A DNA stretch of 64,000 nucleotides from Siderastrea siderea (GCA_964030785.1 CAXIQD010000067.1:1-64000), one strand, 5' to 3'. Positions 12,116-23,604 are shown, numbered from the stretch's first letter. Made by a program: numbers and translations. Notes: generated from the letters alone by a model not told the origin.

Positions 12116-12949
12116 GCGGAGCCTGCGCGCTAGCGCGTAAGCGGAGCTCCATTGCTGAGGAAATTTGGTAACCTATCAAGCCAAGAAATTTTGGTAGTGA
12201 CGTAATAGTCACGTGACAGTCCGTACGTATGTACGTACGTACGTCCGTCCGTCCGTCCGCACCACAGGGTTACCAATACACTTCATACACTGGATAAACC
12301 CCTGTGCTGAATCCCATGTGTTTTTGGCGCGAAATCGCATGTTCACCCGCGTTGTAGCAAAACAAGCAAAGACAACAAAAGTCATAAACAAATTTGTTAA
12401 TGGAAAAAGAAGTTCAAAAGAATACTCAGTTTTCTTTTTGGTGGAAGGGGAAAAGTTCAATTTAGGCGAAAAAAATTAGGCGACAAAGTTCAGGCGAAAA
12501 GTTCAAATTTGCTGCGTCGGTTCTGTTCGAACTTGGTCGGCACACCGCTTGAGTTCGCAGCTTTTCGCAGCGGTTTCGACGCCAAATATAGCAGAACTAG
12601 TACTTTTTGGTTTTTCTGTCCACAACCATGGTTTTTACGGCGTTCCGAACACATTTTGCCAGGAAAAACACCAGCATTTTCATGCTGATAGGCAGCTTGT
12701 CACGAAGAAAGAAATAAGTATTAAAATTAACTTTGAAAATATCCCACTTCATACGCCGACGACCCGGGTTCGACTCTCAGCGAGGGTAGGAATTTTTTTC
12801 TTTTGTTTTTTCTTTTGTTTTTTTTTTTTAATCTAACGACTTTAATGAGAGTATTTTCACAAATTAATAACTGCCAGCAATAAACAAACAAACAAACAAA
12901 CAAAACAAAAAGGGGGGCTCCGCTTTTAGGCTTGGCTAAATCTATATAT
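12116..12949. mobile_element. GCGGAGCC element, copy in unit 1 (TA target site)
   Basis: Near-identical to 43781-44636. Both copies are flanked by TA, and unit 2 near 37258 keeps the undisrupted site (TTTTAATATTCC). The left end has nested GCGGAGC / GCGCGCTAGCGCG palindromes; the right end has GGCTCCGC followed by a tail ending CTATATAT. Inside are a CGTA/CGTC simple repeat (about 12225-12260) and a tRNA T-arm-like stretch (GGGTTCGACTCTCAGCG, about 12765). Non-autonomous. The TA site suits a Tc1/mariner-type mobiliser, but this is inference. Confidence 0.75.
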
Positions 12950-13789
12950 TAGTCCTTTTTTATTTAAGGCGTGAGAATACTTTTGCTGGTACGCGTAGCT
13001 GTTAGAAACATGGACGGACGCGAAACCGTAAAGCATTCATCAAATTAAAGAAGTAGTATCTGACTTAATTGTCGAGTGAGTTAATTTCGACATCTTTTGG
13101 TTGAACTGCAATATAACAGGCGATCAAAGTGAGCTAAGGTGTTTAAAGGGTCTCTTTTATTCCAGAGGCTATTGTTGTATAACTTGGTCAATTGTAATTC
13201 CCATTCTCCCAAAAATGATATTGTCCCAAATCCAGTAGTGTCTGATTTCTCATTTCCGAAAAAAAAAGTAAACAAAGAAAAAACAAAAACATCATCAACA
13301 TAGTGTCACTAGAATTTAAAGCTTTAGTATAAGACATGTTCCCAATTACAGTTTTATTCCTAACTTTTTCTACCGTTTCCTCGTTCACTACTGGGAATTG
13401 GCCGCATATTCAAGCACATTTTGATCCTTTCTACATAAAAACTAGCATAGCAAAATTTAATAATTGCCGCCCTTACCCTAAGGGTCATTTAAGCAGTCTT
13501 TTTTGTTTTTCAGTAGTTCGCCTTAAGACAATGCACTGAGCGAAGGAATTGTTGGCATGATCTTAGATATTGTGGGAAGGCTAAGGCCACTTTCTATAGA
13601 TGATGTGGAATTTGCCTACTTGAAGACTTTGAACACTATCCTTCTAGCTGATCCTGGTAGATTGCACTGATTGTAGGGTGGGCAAAACATGTTCCAGGAT
13701 TAAACTTTGTGGCTCAACTGCAAAAGGTGAAAAAAGTGCAGTCAACTGACCACTTTCATTCCATTTGTTTATCTTTCTTGATCTTGATC

Positions 13790-13899
13790 TTGATTACAAT
13801 ATTATCATTATATTATATTATTATTTGAATAAAGATAATAATAATTATTATTATTATCATCATTATTATATTATTATTATTATTAATATTATTATTATT

Positions 13900-13932
<33 letters not shown>

Positions 13933-13935
13933 TTT
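13790..13935. repeat. ATT / GATGAT microsatellite
   Basis: Runs of ATT-type triplets, then about eleven GAT repeats. Unit 3 has the same locus at about 38090-38215 with different repeat numbers. Unit 1 has no such block at the corresponding place (about 3105), so the block arose before units 2 and 3 separated, or was lost from unit 1. Confidence 0.9.
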
Positions 13936-14467
13936 TGCATCACATGGCATTGCGCCTAGAAAATAGCTTTACTAGAGTGACACACTCCAATTAAGGCTTT
14001 ATTTCTAACTTTTCTTACCTCCGTCACTCACTGTGGGGAACTGGGTACATTTTCAATCCCTATCAATGATGCATTAGCAAAATAAATAGCAAAATGGATA
14101 TTCGATTTCTGGTCGGGGGCGGGGGGGAGATATGCGATGCAACGTGTGACAGCCGTAAAAGTTCTAGGTCTGGGACAGTTCTTGGTGCCCTGTAATTACT
14201 TTCCTAGGTAACATTACCACAATGAAGCTAGAAGAAAACAAAATTACATCACAGCTTTTTCAAAACCGGTTGATTAATGTAAAATTGACCGCAATAATAA
14301 TAAAAAAAAATGAAGTATAAATTTTATGCACTATAAATACAAAAGTGAAATTATGAATATATGAAACTCATATATTTGAACTGCGGAATGAAGAAATAAA
14401 TGTAAAGAAGATCCTCGCAGTTATTAACGCAACTTATGCAGTTGCGAAAAGAAAGCCTGAAAAAATC

Positions 14468-14539
14468 AGGCTTGCCGGGATTCGAACCTTGACCTCTGCG
14501 ATACCGGTGCAGCGCTCTAACCAGTTGAGCTATCAAGCC
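14468..14539 (-). tRNA. tRNA-Thr(GGT)-like sequence, probably a repeat head
   Basis: Has a D-arm (AGCTCAACTGGTTAGAGC), an anticodon arm whose loop reads CCGGTAT (anticodon GGT, threonine), and a TTCGAAT T-loop. The acceptor stem pairs cleanly only if shifted by one base against the T-stem, and the anticodon-arm base pair next to the loop is A-C. It lies inside a mobile element in two copies. A functional tRNA is therefore doubtful; a tRNA-derived promoter head is likelier. Coordinates are good to one or two bases. Confidence 0.45.
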
Positions 14540-14671
14540 AACTGGGAGCTGGTCATTAAATTGGTTCGTTCTTCATTCCGCAGTTCAAATATATGAGTTT
14601 CATATATTCATAATTTCATCCCCATCTTTCCCGGGTATATTACGAACCAATTTAACGACCAGCTCCCAGTT

Positions 14672-14743
14672 GGCTTGATAGCTCAATTGGTTAGAGCGCT
14701 GCACCGGTATCGCAGAGGTCAGGGTTCGAATCCCGGCAAGCCT
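14672..14743 (+). tRNA. tRNA-Thr(GGT)-like sequence, second copy on opposite strand
   Basis: Nearly identical to the minus-strand copy at 14468-14539 (AGCTCAATTGGTTAGAGC D-arm, anticodon GGT, TTCGAAT T-loop), followed by a short T-run that could end polymerase III transcription. It shares the irregular acceptor/T-stem junction, so it is probably a SINE- or MITE-borne tRNA relic. Confidence 0.45.
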
Positions 14744-15037
14744 GATTTTTTTTCAGGCTTTCTTTTCGCAACTGCATAAGTTGCGTTAATAACTGCGAGG
14801 ATCTTCTTTACATTAATAAATACAAAAGTACTGTTTCACTGTCTCTTCCTTTCAATTGTCTCCCAATGTGGCTCCTTTTGGTGTCAGATTGTCGCACGAC
14901 TTTAACAAAGTCAAGCTGCAGGTTCTGTTCATTTTAATTCTTTCAAGGAGCTATGTCACGGTATTTTCGTTCATTTTTTACGATCTAACATATAGATGTA
15001 GCTCCTTTAAACTGCTTACTTCATAAAGTTCCTTGAC

Positions 15038-16651
15038 TCAGTTATCTCGAAGTAGAAGTTTCCAACCACTCGCTGGCATAAGGTTATTTAAATCTCCTTT
15101 GAAAAGTCGAAGAGAACAGGCACTAAAGTATGTAAAAGACGAACTTACAGGCCAACTTTCCTTTACTTTCCACTCGTCTTTCTCAGGGTTATAACACTCA
15201 ATTGTCCATTCACTGCCCTCAAAAAGATCATTGCCACAAAGTGCATATAACGTTTCATCAACAAGCATCATGTTTCCAAGACCGACATGATTACTCGCTA
15301 AACTGCCTATGAAATGCCACTCATCTGTCTCTATGCTGTACACTTCGCATGTTTTCACCCCAGACCACCCAGACAGGTCTTCCTCTCTGAATCCTCCAGC
15401 TATGAAAATCTTGTCGCGTGTACCAACACCAAAAGCATCAACCCTGTGTTCTTGTACGTTTGCTATGTCATGCCATTTACTTGCCCTTGCATCAAATTTC
15501 AGTGCACAATGTTTTCGTGTGACACTTCCGTCCGCCATAGCTCTATCCCCTGGCCGTTGTTCCCCACCGATAACATATATGTGCTCGTTAATAGTCACAT
15601 AACAAGCGCCTGCTTTATCTAGCCAGTGCATAGTCGGAACTATCGAATTCGCGTCAAGGTCGTATTTCGAAAGCGTTAGGCAAATCGAGTTCTCGGAGAG
15701 ATTTTGATGTTCCGAAACGAAACAGATTTCGTTTTCAACAACCAATACCGCCACAAGCAGATCTCCAGGAGCTAAAAATTTTAGGCACGAACCTGTTTTC
15801 GTCCATGGCGCTGGCGTCCAGCGGTTTAAATCCGGGATGAAACACTGCGCTCTTTTAACATCGTAGGGAACAAGGAACAGCTTACCCCGACATGAAAAAG
15901 CGAACTGTTTCTCACAATAGGTGTCAGTGTCATGGTAACGATGAGACTTGGCCCTCTCGGGCAAACTATAAAACTCGTTTTCTTCAGGAATATTAACAAG
16001 AGTGCGAAAAGGCACCTCTGACCCACAAATCGCAATAACAGAAACCTCGAGAGCCTTCCTTGGAGAATGCGGCCGTGAAACATCCCAATCACTTTCAATC
16101 AATTCACGATCAATCCATGCTAATGCTTCAGTCACGTCATTGAGGCAGTCTTTATTGTCTTTGACAAGATAATTTGTCACGACATGGATCAACAAATAGT
16201 CACGCGATAGAAAAGTTAGCCGTACGTGACGAAACATATCACTGAATTTTGCGTTTCGCTCGCTTTTATCATGATCGATCCATCTTAGAACGGTTTCATA
16301 AACGTCTTCCTCTCCACTTATTACAATTTCGTCGCTGGAAATCCATTTTTCGACTTCATGACTCGGCAATTTCATAAATTCCTCTGTTTCTGCGAGGACG
16401 GCAAAGTTTGAGCAGATAAATTTCCGGGTACTGTCCATTAAATCATTACACAGGTACTCTTCTGCCAAGTGGAGAGTTGAAAAACAGTTTAATGTGGTCA
16501 AGTTCTGTTCCAGAAACTTCCCGACGATATGTTTAAGGTTTGAAAGGCATAGATAATCGGCCACTGCAATCAGGTTCTTGGCATTCTCTTGAGTGGAAAT
16601 CTCTACGTTCCCAGTGTAAATTAACTCCAAAATATCCGCCATCTGAGACTC
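15038..16651 (-). pseudogene. Kelch-like copy 2, 3' part (end of BTB, BACK, Kelch) split by insertion
   Basis: Reads without stop from QMADILELIYTGN through BACK (ENAKNLIAVADYLCLSNLKH) and the kelch repeats (YVIGGEQRPGD, FIAGGFREED) to a TGA at 15038. The missing N-terminal half lies at 31161-31357 in the same orientation; the two pieces join at the exact codon (AAC GAG TCT) where copy 1 is continuous. The 14.5-kb insertion 16652-31160 lies between. The long open frame extending upstream to 17365 is an artefact of the CTGGAAAGCC array. Except for the insertion, the frame is undamaged, so the disruption looks recent. The kelch part is closer to copy 3 than to copy 1. Confidence 0.85.
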
Positions 16652-16654
16652 CCC

Positions 16655-17470
16655 CTGCAAAAAAGAGCCAAGAAATCCCCGGAATTCCGCGGAAAAATTC
16701 CTGGCTTTCCACGCTTTTTTGCACATAAGGAAAAGCCAGGAAAGCCAGGAGTCTCTTGGCTTCCCAGGAAAGCGCGGAGACTCTTGGCTTTCCACGTTTT
16801 CCAGGAAATCCTGGAAAGCGTGGAAAGCCAAAGGACTCCGCACTTTCCGGGCTTTCCAAGATTCCACTGTCTCCTGGAAAGCCAGGAATGTTACTCCCAA
16901 AAGCGTGGGAAAGCCTGGAAAGCCAGGAAGAAATGCTCCACGCTTTCCTGGCTTTCCCCTATGTGCAAAAAAGCGCGGAAAGCCAGGAATGATTCCCAGC
17001 TTTCCAGGATTCCGCGGTTTCTTGGAAAGCATGGGATACCAACCTAAAAAGCCTGGAAAAGCGTGGAAAGCCAGGAATAAATATTCCACGCTTTCCTGGC
17101 TTTTCCCTATGTGCAAAAAAGCGCGGAAAGCCAGGAATGATTCCCAGCTTTCCGGGCTTTCCAGGACTCCACGGTTTCTTGGAAAGCATGGAATGCCAGG
17201 AATAAATATTCCACGCTTTCCTGGCTTTTCCTTATGTTTAAAAAAGCGTGAAAAGCCTGGAATCGACTCCCAGCTTTCCAGGATTCCACGGTTTCTTGGA
17301 ATTGTGCAGAATTCTATACCCGAAAAGCCTGGAAAAGCATGGAAAGCCAAGATAAAATATTTCATACTTTCCTGGCTTTTCCCTGTATGCGAGAAACACA
17401 GAAATTTTTAGCACACATTACCCCAAAGGAAAGGCCTGGAAAATAGGGCTTTCCAGGTCTTTGTGGTTTT
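16655..17470. repeat. Left subterminal array of CTGGAAAGCC-type units
   Basis: Irregular tandem and inverted units around GGAAAGCCAGGAA and CTTTCCTGGCTTTCC, with larger units of about 140 bp that each include CTATGTGCAAAAAAGCG. The strand-symmetric motif makes several frames open on both strands with G-K-P-G-like translations; these are not proteins. The motif resembles the right array at 30712-31157. Confidence 0.9.
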
Positions 17471-18155
17471 CTAATGCTTAAATAGAATGAAATATTTTGG
17501 CCTTGCGTACATCTGCACATAAAATATAGTGGTAAATGATTGACTTCCTGGAAAGATTTTTCTCTCAGGGTTTCTCAAGAATTTAAGCTCAAACGGCTAT
17601 GTTTGCAGTGAATGAAAACAAAACAACAAGTAAACTAAAAACTTTGTTGAAAAATTCAAGTGTAATATGTACTTTGTCTTGATTTACAATGAAAGTTGTT
17701 TTTCACAAATAAATTACGTAAGGTAATGAATCAAGATTTGACTATATAAATGTGCACAAACTATTGTTTCCTCCAGAAGAGCAATAAATTCATTTCACTG
17801 TGAAAACAAAGTGTTTGATGTTCCACTTCAGTCATTGTGATCAATACGTATTGCACATGATGGACTAACAGTTAAATGTAAAATTTCAAGAAAAGAGTAA
17901 TGTTTGTTTCATCAGTTCAAGTATGAAGGTGAAGACTGAAAAAAAAAAAAACGAGTTTGGCTTACTCTAATACCGACACATGATTTGCAGTGAGTGAAAG
18001 CTCTCAAGGTTATCCCTCGCTTATTGGACCTTAATATTACATATTTCTTGTTTTCTGTCGTACCAATGATGCAGGTTGTCAAAATTCAAATATGTGAATG
18101 ATCATATGCATTGCATGTTTTGTCCCAAACTAAGGTCATGTTTTTGAGTGATTTA
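17471..18155. other. No gene seen
   Basis: AT-rich sequence inside the 14.5-kb insertion with several AATAAA-like words and an A-run near 17940. No coding frame or RNA gene recognised. Confidence 0.4.
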
Positions 18156-18389
18156 CCGTATTTACTCGAATAAGCGCCACCCCCGAACAAGCGCCGCCCT
18201 CGAATAAGCGCCGCATTTGCGACAAAAAAGTTAGTAAGTGCAAGTAGTCTGTTTTCAGCGTTTTTTTCTTTGCCGCGTCCAATTTTTGAATAAGCGCCGC
18301 CCTCAAATAAGAGGCGCCCTCGAATAAGCACCGCATTTGAGGCACGAAAAATTTAATAAGCGCCGCGGCGCTTGTTGGAGTAAATATGG
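18156..18389. mobile_element. MITE with CCGTATTTACTCG ends and GCGCCGC core repeats
   Basis: Inverted tips CCGTATTTACTCGAATAAGC and ...GGAGTAAATATGG are flanked by TA on both sides. The core is several AATAAGCGCCGC-type repeats. The TA duplication fits a Tc1/mariner-related MITE. Open frames through it are repeat translations. Confidence 0.75.
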
Positions 18390-18634
18390 TATGTGTATGC
18401 TTGATGCAATCGTGCACACAGTGACATACATACGACCCAAGCAATTCTCTCAACTTGGTGAATCATTTTCATGAACTAATAATTATAACAGTTTGATATA
18501 ATATTAAATCTAATATATGCTGCCTACCGCTTTCTTGTAACTTAAGTTTCTGGTTTCATTATGAAGCCTGATCACCATTCTGTTCTCCGTGGCTCTCTAC
18601 TCTTGGAATTATAGAGAAATACATATGTATTTAC

Positions 18635-21600
18635 TTCTGCAGTCTTCTGATCATCACACTCTTTGATAGATGAACTGGACTGAAAGCTACCAATGAGCAC
18701 CTGCACAACCCCATGCCCAGCATGACAGTGATCTTTTCTTTTCAAACATGAATCCCTGCATGTTGAAGAAGAAAATTAATGATTTTCATTAAGTTCAACC
18801 AAGATTCAACTTGATTTGTCAGGTACATGGGAATTAACAATGAATCCTAATTATAGTGATGTAGCCATGGCCTCTCAACAGCTAGCTTAATTGGGGAGAA
18901 CTTTAGGTGATAAACTATTAAAAGATTAAAGCAAAGAGAAGGGCAGTCAAAATTGTATTTGAAACCCAGGGTCTGAGGGAGAACAGAAGTTACTGTAATT
19001 TTTAAACACAAAGCCAAAAAGGGCCTTCTTTGATAACTGCAGCCTTCTGGAAGCTGGTTAGGTTTTGACCCTCAGGTACAACACCATTTATCACAGTCAT
19101 ACTGCTAAGGGAACTAACAATGTTTTATCCCTTTCACTCCCAGAGTCAGTTATGGACACATTTAAAAGGGTTCTAACTTTTGAGTCTGAGGATGAAATCG
19201 TATGGTTTGACCTTTCAAATGAAACCTCTTTAGCAGTACTTTAAGATAGTGCTATATCAGGAATTTCTGACTTGTCTTAAGCTGCTTGAATTCTCATTCT
19301 GGGCGCTCCTGGGAGTAAAAGGGTAAACTAGTTCAACCTTTCAAATGAAACCTCTTTAGCAGTACTTTAAGATAGTGCTATATCAGGAATTTCTGACTTG
19401 TCTTAAGCTGCTTGAATTCTCATTCTGGGCGCTCCTGGGAGTAAAAGGGTAAACTAGTTCAAAGCTATATGAAGAGAACTTTAAAGCCATACATCGAAAA
19501 ACAGGAATCAAATAAATGAGTTCTAAGATGATTGCTTCTTGCACTGGCCATCCTCATACATACAGCTTCTGGTACTGTCGCTTAGAATATTATTAAAACT
19601 GAACATAGGACACAGAACTCACCATTTGCAAAGCTTGAAAATTGTTGCATGGTGTCTGAGAACACATTATTTGGTCTCTGTCACTGTGGTACACCACCCA
19701 AAAGAAATCAGACAAATAAGTTAGAACAAATTGGGACTTCAACATTCCTTGCTGCAAGAGCTGATTAATTTCCTGGTAACAAAATTGGGTATTATGAATG
19801 AAGAATCAGTTCAGGTGTAGAACAAGCCACTCAATTTTCTACGAACGAATTCAATCATTGAAAAAGGTTGGCTGGTCGGTCAGAATGCACGTAACAAGCC
19901 CTAGCTTATTCAGTGCTTTCCTTATGACAAGCCAGCATCATTGACACACTAATATTTTAAAACCAAAAAGAGAAAGGCTGCCAAAATTGTATTTGAAACC
20001 CAGGGTCTGAGGGAGAACAGAAGTTGCTGTAATTTTTAAACACAGAGCCAAACAGGGCCTTTTTAAAAACAGCCTTTTTGAGAGCTGATGAGGTTATCAC
20101 CCTCAGGTACAACACCAGTTATCACAGCCATACTGCTAAAGCAGAGGGAACTAACAATGTTTTATCCCTTTCACTCCCAGAGTCAGTTATGGACACACTT
20201 AAAGTGGTTCTAACTTTTGAGTCTGAGGCTGAAATCGCATGGTGTGACCATACAAATGAAACCGCTTTAGCATTACTTTAACATATGCTATATCAGGAAT
20301 TTCTGACTTGTCTTGAACTGCTTGAATTCTCATTCTGGGAACTCCTGGGAGTAAAAGGGTAAACTAGTTCAAAGCTATATAAAGAGAACTTTAGGTGATA
20401 AACTATTAAAAGATTAAAGCAAAGAGAAGGGCAGTCAAAATTGTATTTGAAACCCAGGGTCTGAGGGAGAACAGAAGTTACTGTAATTTTTAAACACAAA
20501 GCCAAAAAGGGCCTTCTTTGATAACTGCAGCCTTCTGGAAGCTGGTTAGGTTTTGACCCTCAGGTACAACACCATTTATCACAGTCATACTGCTAAGGGA
20601 ACTAACAATGTTTTATCCCTTTCACTCCCAGAGTCAGTTATGGACACATTTAAAGTGGTTCTAACTTTTGAGTCTGAGGATGAAATCGTATGGTGTGACC
20701 ACACAAATGAAACTGCTTTAGCATTACTTTAACATAATGCTATATCAGGAATTTCTGACTTGTCTTGAACTGCTTGAATTCTCATTCTGGGAACTCCTGG
20801 GAGTAAAAGGGTAAACTAGTTCAAAGCTATATGAAGAGAAATTTAAAGGCATACGTCGAAAAACAGGAATCAAATGGAGTTCTAATATGATTGCCTTTCT
20901 TGTACTGGCCATCATCATATATACAGCTTCTGGTACTGTCGCTTAGAATATTATTAAAACTGAACATAGAACACAGAACTCACCATTTGCAAAGCTTGAA
21001 AATTGTTGCATGGTGTCTGAGAACACATTATTTGGTCTCTGTCACTGTGGTACACCACCCAAAAGAAATCAGAAAAATAAGTTAGAACAAATTGGGACTT
21101 CAACATTCCTTGCTGCAAGAGCTGATTATTTTCTTGGTAAAAAATACTGTGTATAGATGAATGAACGAATCTGATCGTTGAAAAAGGTTGGAAAGCCACC
21201 TCCCAATCGCAAATTCGAGTTAAGTACGGATAAATAGTGCATAAACATATCCAAGGATCGGTCAGAATGCATGTAACAAGCCCCAGCTTCATCGTCGGTT
21301 TCCTTATGACAAGCTAGCATCATTGACACACTAATATTTTAAAACCAAAAAGAAGCTCAAAATGGAGTTTCAGGAAGACTTAATGCTTAAGCTTCTGTTT
21401 ACCGGTACGTTTAGAGCCCGTTTTAATAAAGTAAGAAGGGACGAGAAATGAAAAACCCTGATTAGAAACGCTTTAGTACCCTTGTTTATGGCGCTTTCAA
21501 TGGTAAATGTCAAAGAGACTTACCTTTGTAATATCCATGTAAGCCTTAGTTAAGTCAAAAAGTAGAAAAATTATTCTCCGAAAGGTCTTCTAAACGCAAG

Positions 21601-21756
21601 CGGTATCTTTTCCCTCCCGAATCACTTTGTACGCGTCAGTTCTATCTTGGTTGTGATTGGCCAAAGAGAGGCATCCCCGGCAAGCGGCGAAAACGGCGGG
21701 AAACTGGCTACCTCTGCTCCAGTCTCTTTTCGTCCGGGCGTTAAGCAGGCAGCCAT
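18635..21756 (-). CDS. Candidate multi-exon gene inside the 14.5-kb insertion, unrecognised
   Basis: Candidate exons in transcription order: 21712-21756 (MAACLTPGRKETGAE, good ATG context AAAATGG, donor GTAGCC); 21524-21544 (AYMDITK, donor AAG/GTAAGT); 20984-21121 (LLQQGMLKSQFVLTYFSDFF..., donor ATG/GTGAGT); its tandem duplicate 19623-19760; and 18635-18755 (DSCLKRKDHCHAGHGVVQV..., acceptor ATGCAG, donor GAA/GTAAAT). The first four are all in phase 0; the last is open in a phase needing one carried base, and stops after 22 codons in phase 0, so the model is incomplete. I do not recognise the protein. It may be a captured or resident host gene fragment. Splice sites are judged by eye only. Confidence 0.3.
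18898..21352. repeat. Large tandem duplication (about 1 kb units)
   Basis: Positions 18898-19968 and 20386-21352 are closely similar and in the same orientation, with a shorter third copy at about 19969-20385. Each full copy includes the 138-nt candidate exon (19623-19760 and 20984-21121) and a TTTATCCCTTTCACTCCCAG-bounded MITE. A 126-bp piece inside the first copy (19211-19336 and 19337-19462) is itself duplicated in tandem. Confidence 0.85.
20612..20815. mobile_element. About 200-bp MITE with CCCTTT-ACTCCCAG ends
   Basis: The left end TTTATCCCTTTCACTCCCAG and the right end GGGAGTAAAAGGGTAAA are inverted copies. Other copies lie at about 19124-19451 (enlarged by an internal duplication) and 20161-20363; weaker relatives may occur near 50940-51060 and 58330-58400. 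Non-coding. Confidence 0.65.
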
Positions 21757-22144
21757 TTTGTTTGATGCGGTCAGGATCAGTGACGTTTTTGAAAAGTTAA
21801 AAGCTGATCTTTGGGGATCTTGTGAATTTTTGTTCATCTGAGCAGTGCATAGAACTGGTATCTGCCCTAAAAAGAACTGATCGTAAGGAACAAACATGAA
21901 GGATAAAAAAATCGTGTCTGACATTGGCTGAGCTTCGGAGCAAGGTGAATATCGAATGCCATCCTGCGTTTTGTAAGTGAACTCGAGCGAACTTCCAGCT
22001 TACTAAGTGTTTAAAAAACATCGCTGAACCACCAAGTCGACCCAGTACCGTGGTTGTTTTTGAACAAGACAAGTAAGCAACTGGAAAGAACGATACCAAA
22101 GGTGAGTACATGTATCAACTTTGTCACAGACACATGTCAGAAAC
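21757..22144. other. Ambiguous exon-like stretch on both strands
   Basis: Several short frames look protein-like on the + strand: AAILFDAVRISDVFEKLKAD (from about 21750), EQCIELVSALKRTDRKEQT (about 21841-21897) and SKQLERTIPK ending at a strong AAAG/GTGAGT donor (about 22100). They sit in different frames separated by stops. This could be a decayed coding region or the promoter side of the minus-strand candidate gene. No identity. Confidence 0.2.
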
Positions 22145-23604
22145 CGGTCAGTATAAAACATGGACTGCGGACTGCGGACTGCGGACTGCGGACCGGACTG
22201 GGTGTAAAACACGGACTGGGGATAAAACGCGGACTGAAAATAAAATGCTGACTGAGTTTAAAAATTGCCGCACTGACCGATAAATGTAAAAAAATGCTAC
22301 TTTTTCCAGTAGTGTAGCAGCTCTCGTAAGCTTGTAATTCTAGTGGTCCTCTAGTGTAGCAGCTGCTATTGTGTTTGGGGCTAGGGGTATTGTTCATATT
22401 GTTTGTTCTATTGTTTTCTCGAAGGGTAGCGAGCCATTCATGTGAGACCTTGCGAGAGCTGCTACATGACCCACTTTTTCAGTTTTCACGAGCGCTTTTG
22501 AGTTGTCGAAGAATCTTGCTTCCCCGGCCGTTTAAGCTTTTTAAGCCGGTCTGAGTCGAACGCCAACAAACCGTCAAACATAAACATTGCAAATTCAAAG
22601 TGCGTGCATAAAATCAACTGTGCAATAAAAATCGCTAACATTTAGCACTTCTACTTTGGAGATGACTTTCGAGCCACGTCTTTGGTTTTCCTATTTAATC
22701 TCAAATTGCAAAATTTAGAACGTGGTTTACATGTATATACTTTTTATTTCGTGACCTCAGGTTAATCATGACCAAAAGTACAAAATGGATACGAAACCAG
22801 TCAAGAAAGAGCTCAAAATTTTATCTGGATCGGCTCTGTAGAGAGAATAAAAATTTGTCTTCGAATGAACATTCAGTTTCTTGATTAAGTTAATTTCACA
22901 GTCCAAGAGCCAATTTTGCATTTGTTGATTTAAATTTAGTCCGCATTTTATACTCAGTCCGTAGTCCGCCAGTCTATTTGTTTTAATAGTGTTCGACTCA
23001 GAAACCGCTTAAGTGGCCGGGGAAGCAAGATTTGGTCTTCGACAAACTGCCTTTAGCAGATTTAATAATTCTACGGCTTTGTTTAGCAGATTTTTGTTCT
23101 TTTTGAAAAGGGATGAGGTAATTCGAAGTTGACAAATTTAATTTGTCGGGTTTCCGCAAATGTTTCTCTGTTGCGTGACATCAGGTCAAGTCGCTGTCAG
23201 CTTCAAAAGTACTCTAGCTGATTCAACGTGCAACTCCAGAACTCCCAAGCTTAAATGTGTAATTTATCTTACCTAAGCCGTGTGACAATCCCACTCTCAA
23301 CCTCTCTGTACAAAAACTGTGTTTAAACCTAATCTCCTTCCTTTAAATTCAAAGTTCCTTGTTGTTGTCTGATTTGGAAGTAATTTTCAGAATTTTCAAA
23401 GTCATATTTTAAATTACTGAATGAAATACTGTAAATAAAAGACACCCAACTCAAAAGCACAGGAGAAAACTGAAAAAGTAGCATTTTTTGAGATTTATAG
23501 GACAGTACAGCAATTTTTAAACTCAGTCCGCATTTTATACCCAGTCCGGTCCGCAGTCCGCAGTCCGCAGTCCGCAGTCCGCAGTCCGTCTTTTATACTG
23601 ACCG
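22145..23604. mobile_element. 1.46-kb MULE-like element with GGACTGC repeats
   Basis: The tips CGGTCAGTATAAAA at both ends are inverted and flanked by a perfect 10-bp direct repeat TGTCAGAAAC (22135-22144 and 23605-23614). Both ends carry runs of GGACTGC (left) and GCAGTCC (right). Further in, an inverted pair contains CTTGCTTCCCCGGCCG. A 9-11 bp duplication is characteristic of Mutator-like elements. No transposase frame remains, so the copy is non-autonomous. Confidence 0.8.

Larger units (their letters stand above)
14348..14815. mobile_element. Inverted-repeat insertion carrying two opposed tRNA-like heads
   Basis: Compared with unit 3 (about 38650), extra DNA sits between two copies of AAATACAAAAGT, one before 14348 and one after about 14815. 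This is a target-site duplication of about 11-12 bp, a length typical of target-primed retroposition. Inside, 14348-14396 and 14570-14618 are inverted repeats of about 49 bp, and the tRNA-like stretches at 14468-14539 (minus) and 14672-14743 (plus) face each other. Their outer tails (CTTCTTTACAT on the right) also mirror one another. Confidence 0.65.
12955..15037. repeat. Unit 2 downstream flank of the kelch-like gene
   Basis: Closely matches 37262-39301 (unit 3) across its whole length; matches unit 1 only from about 13320. Holds the microsatellite at 13790-13935, a G-rich run near 14115 and the tRNA-like element at 14348-14815. No gene seen. Confidence 0.75.

Noticed and set aside
12213..12479. 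Open frames on both strands in the GCGGAGCC element
   Set aside because: They run through CGTA/CGTC repeats, and the homologous copy at 43781-44636 changes their length and start; not conserved proteins.
13765..13959. Isoleucine/tyrosine/methionine-rich protein, also at 38072-38275
   Set aside because: Read-through of ATT/GAT microsatellites with different repeat numbers in the two units.
15038..17365. Single long protein fusing a G-K-P-G-rich region to a kelch-like protein
   Set aside because: The upstream half is translation of the CTGGAAAGCC array, which is open in several frames on both strands. The true N-terminal half is at 31161-31357.
16719..17411. Collagen-like or low-complexity proteins on the + strand
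   Set aside because: Same array read in other frames; no codon bias, no start context, mirrored on both strands.
16655..17470. CRISPR-like array
   Set aside because: Units are irregular and inverted, with no constant repeat/unique spacer alternation, in a eukaryotic genome.
18086..18453. Minus-strand proteins over the GCGCCGC repeats
   Set aside because: Translations of a 234-bp MITE and flanks.
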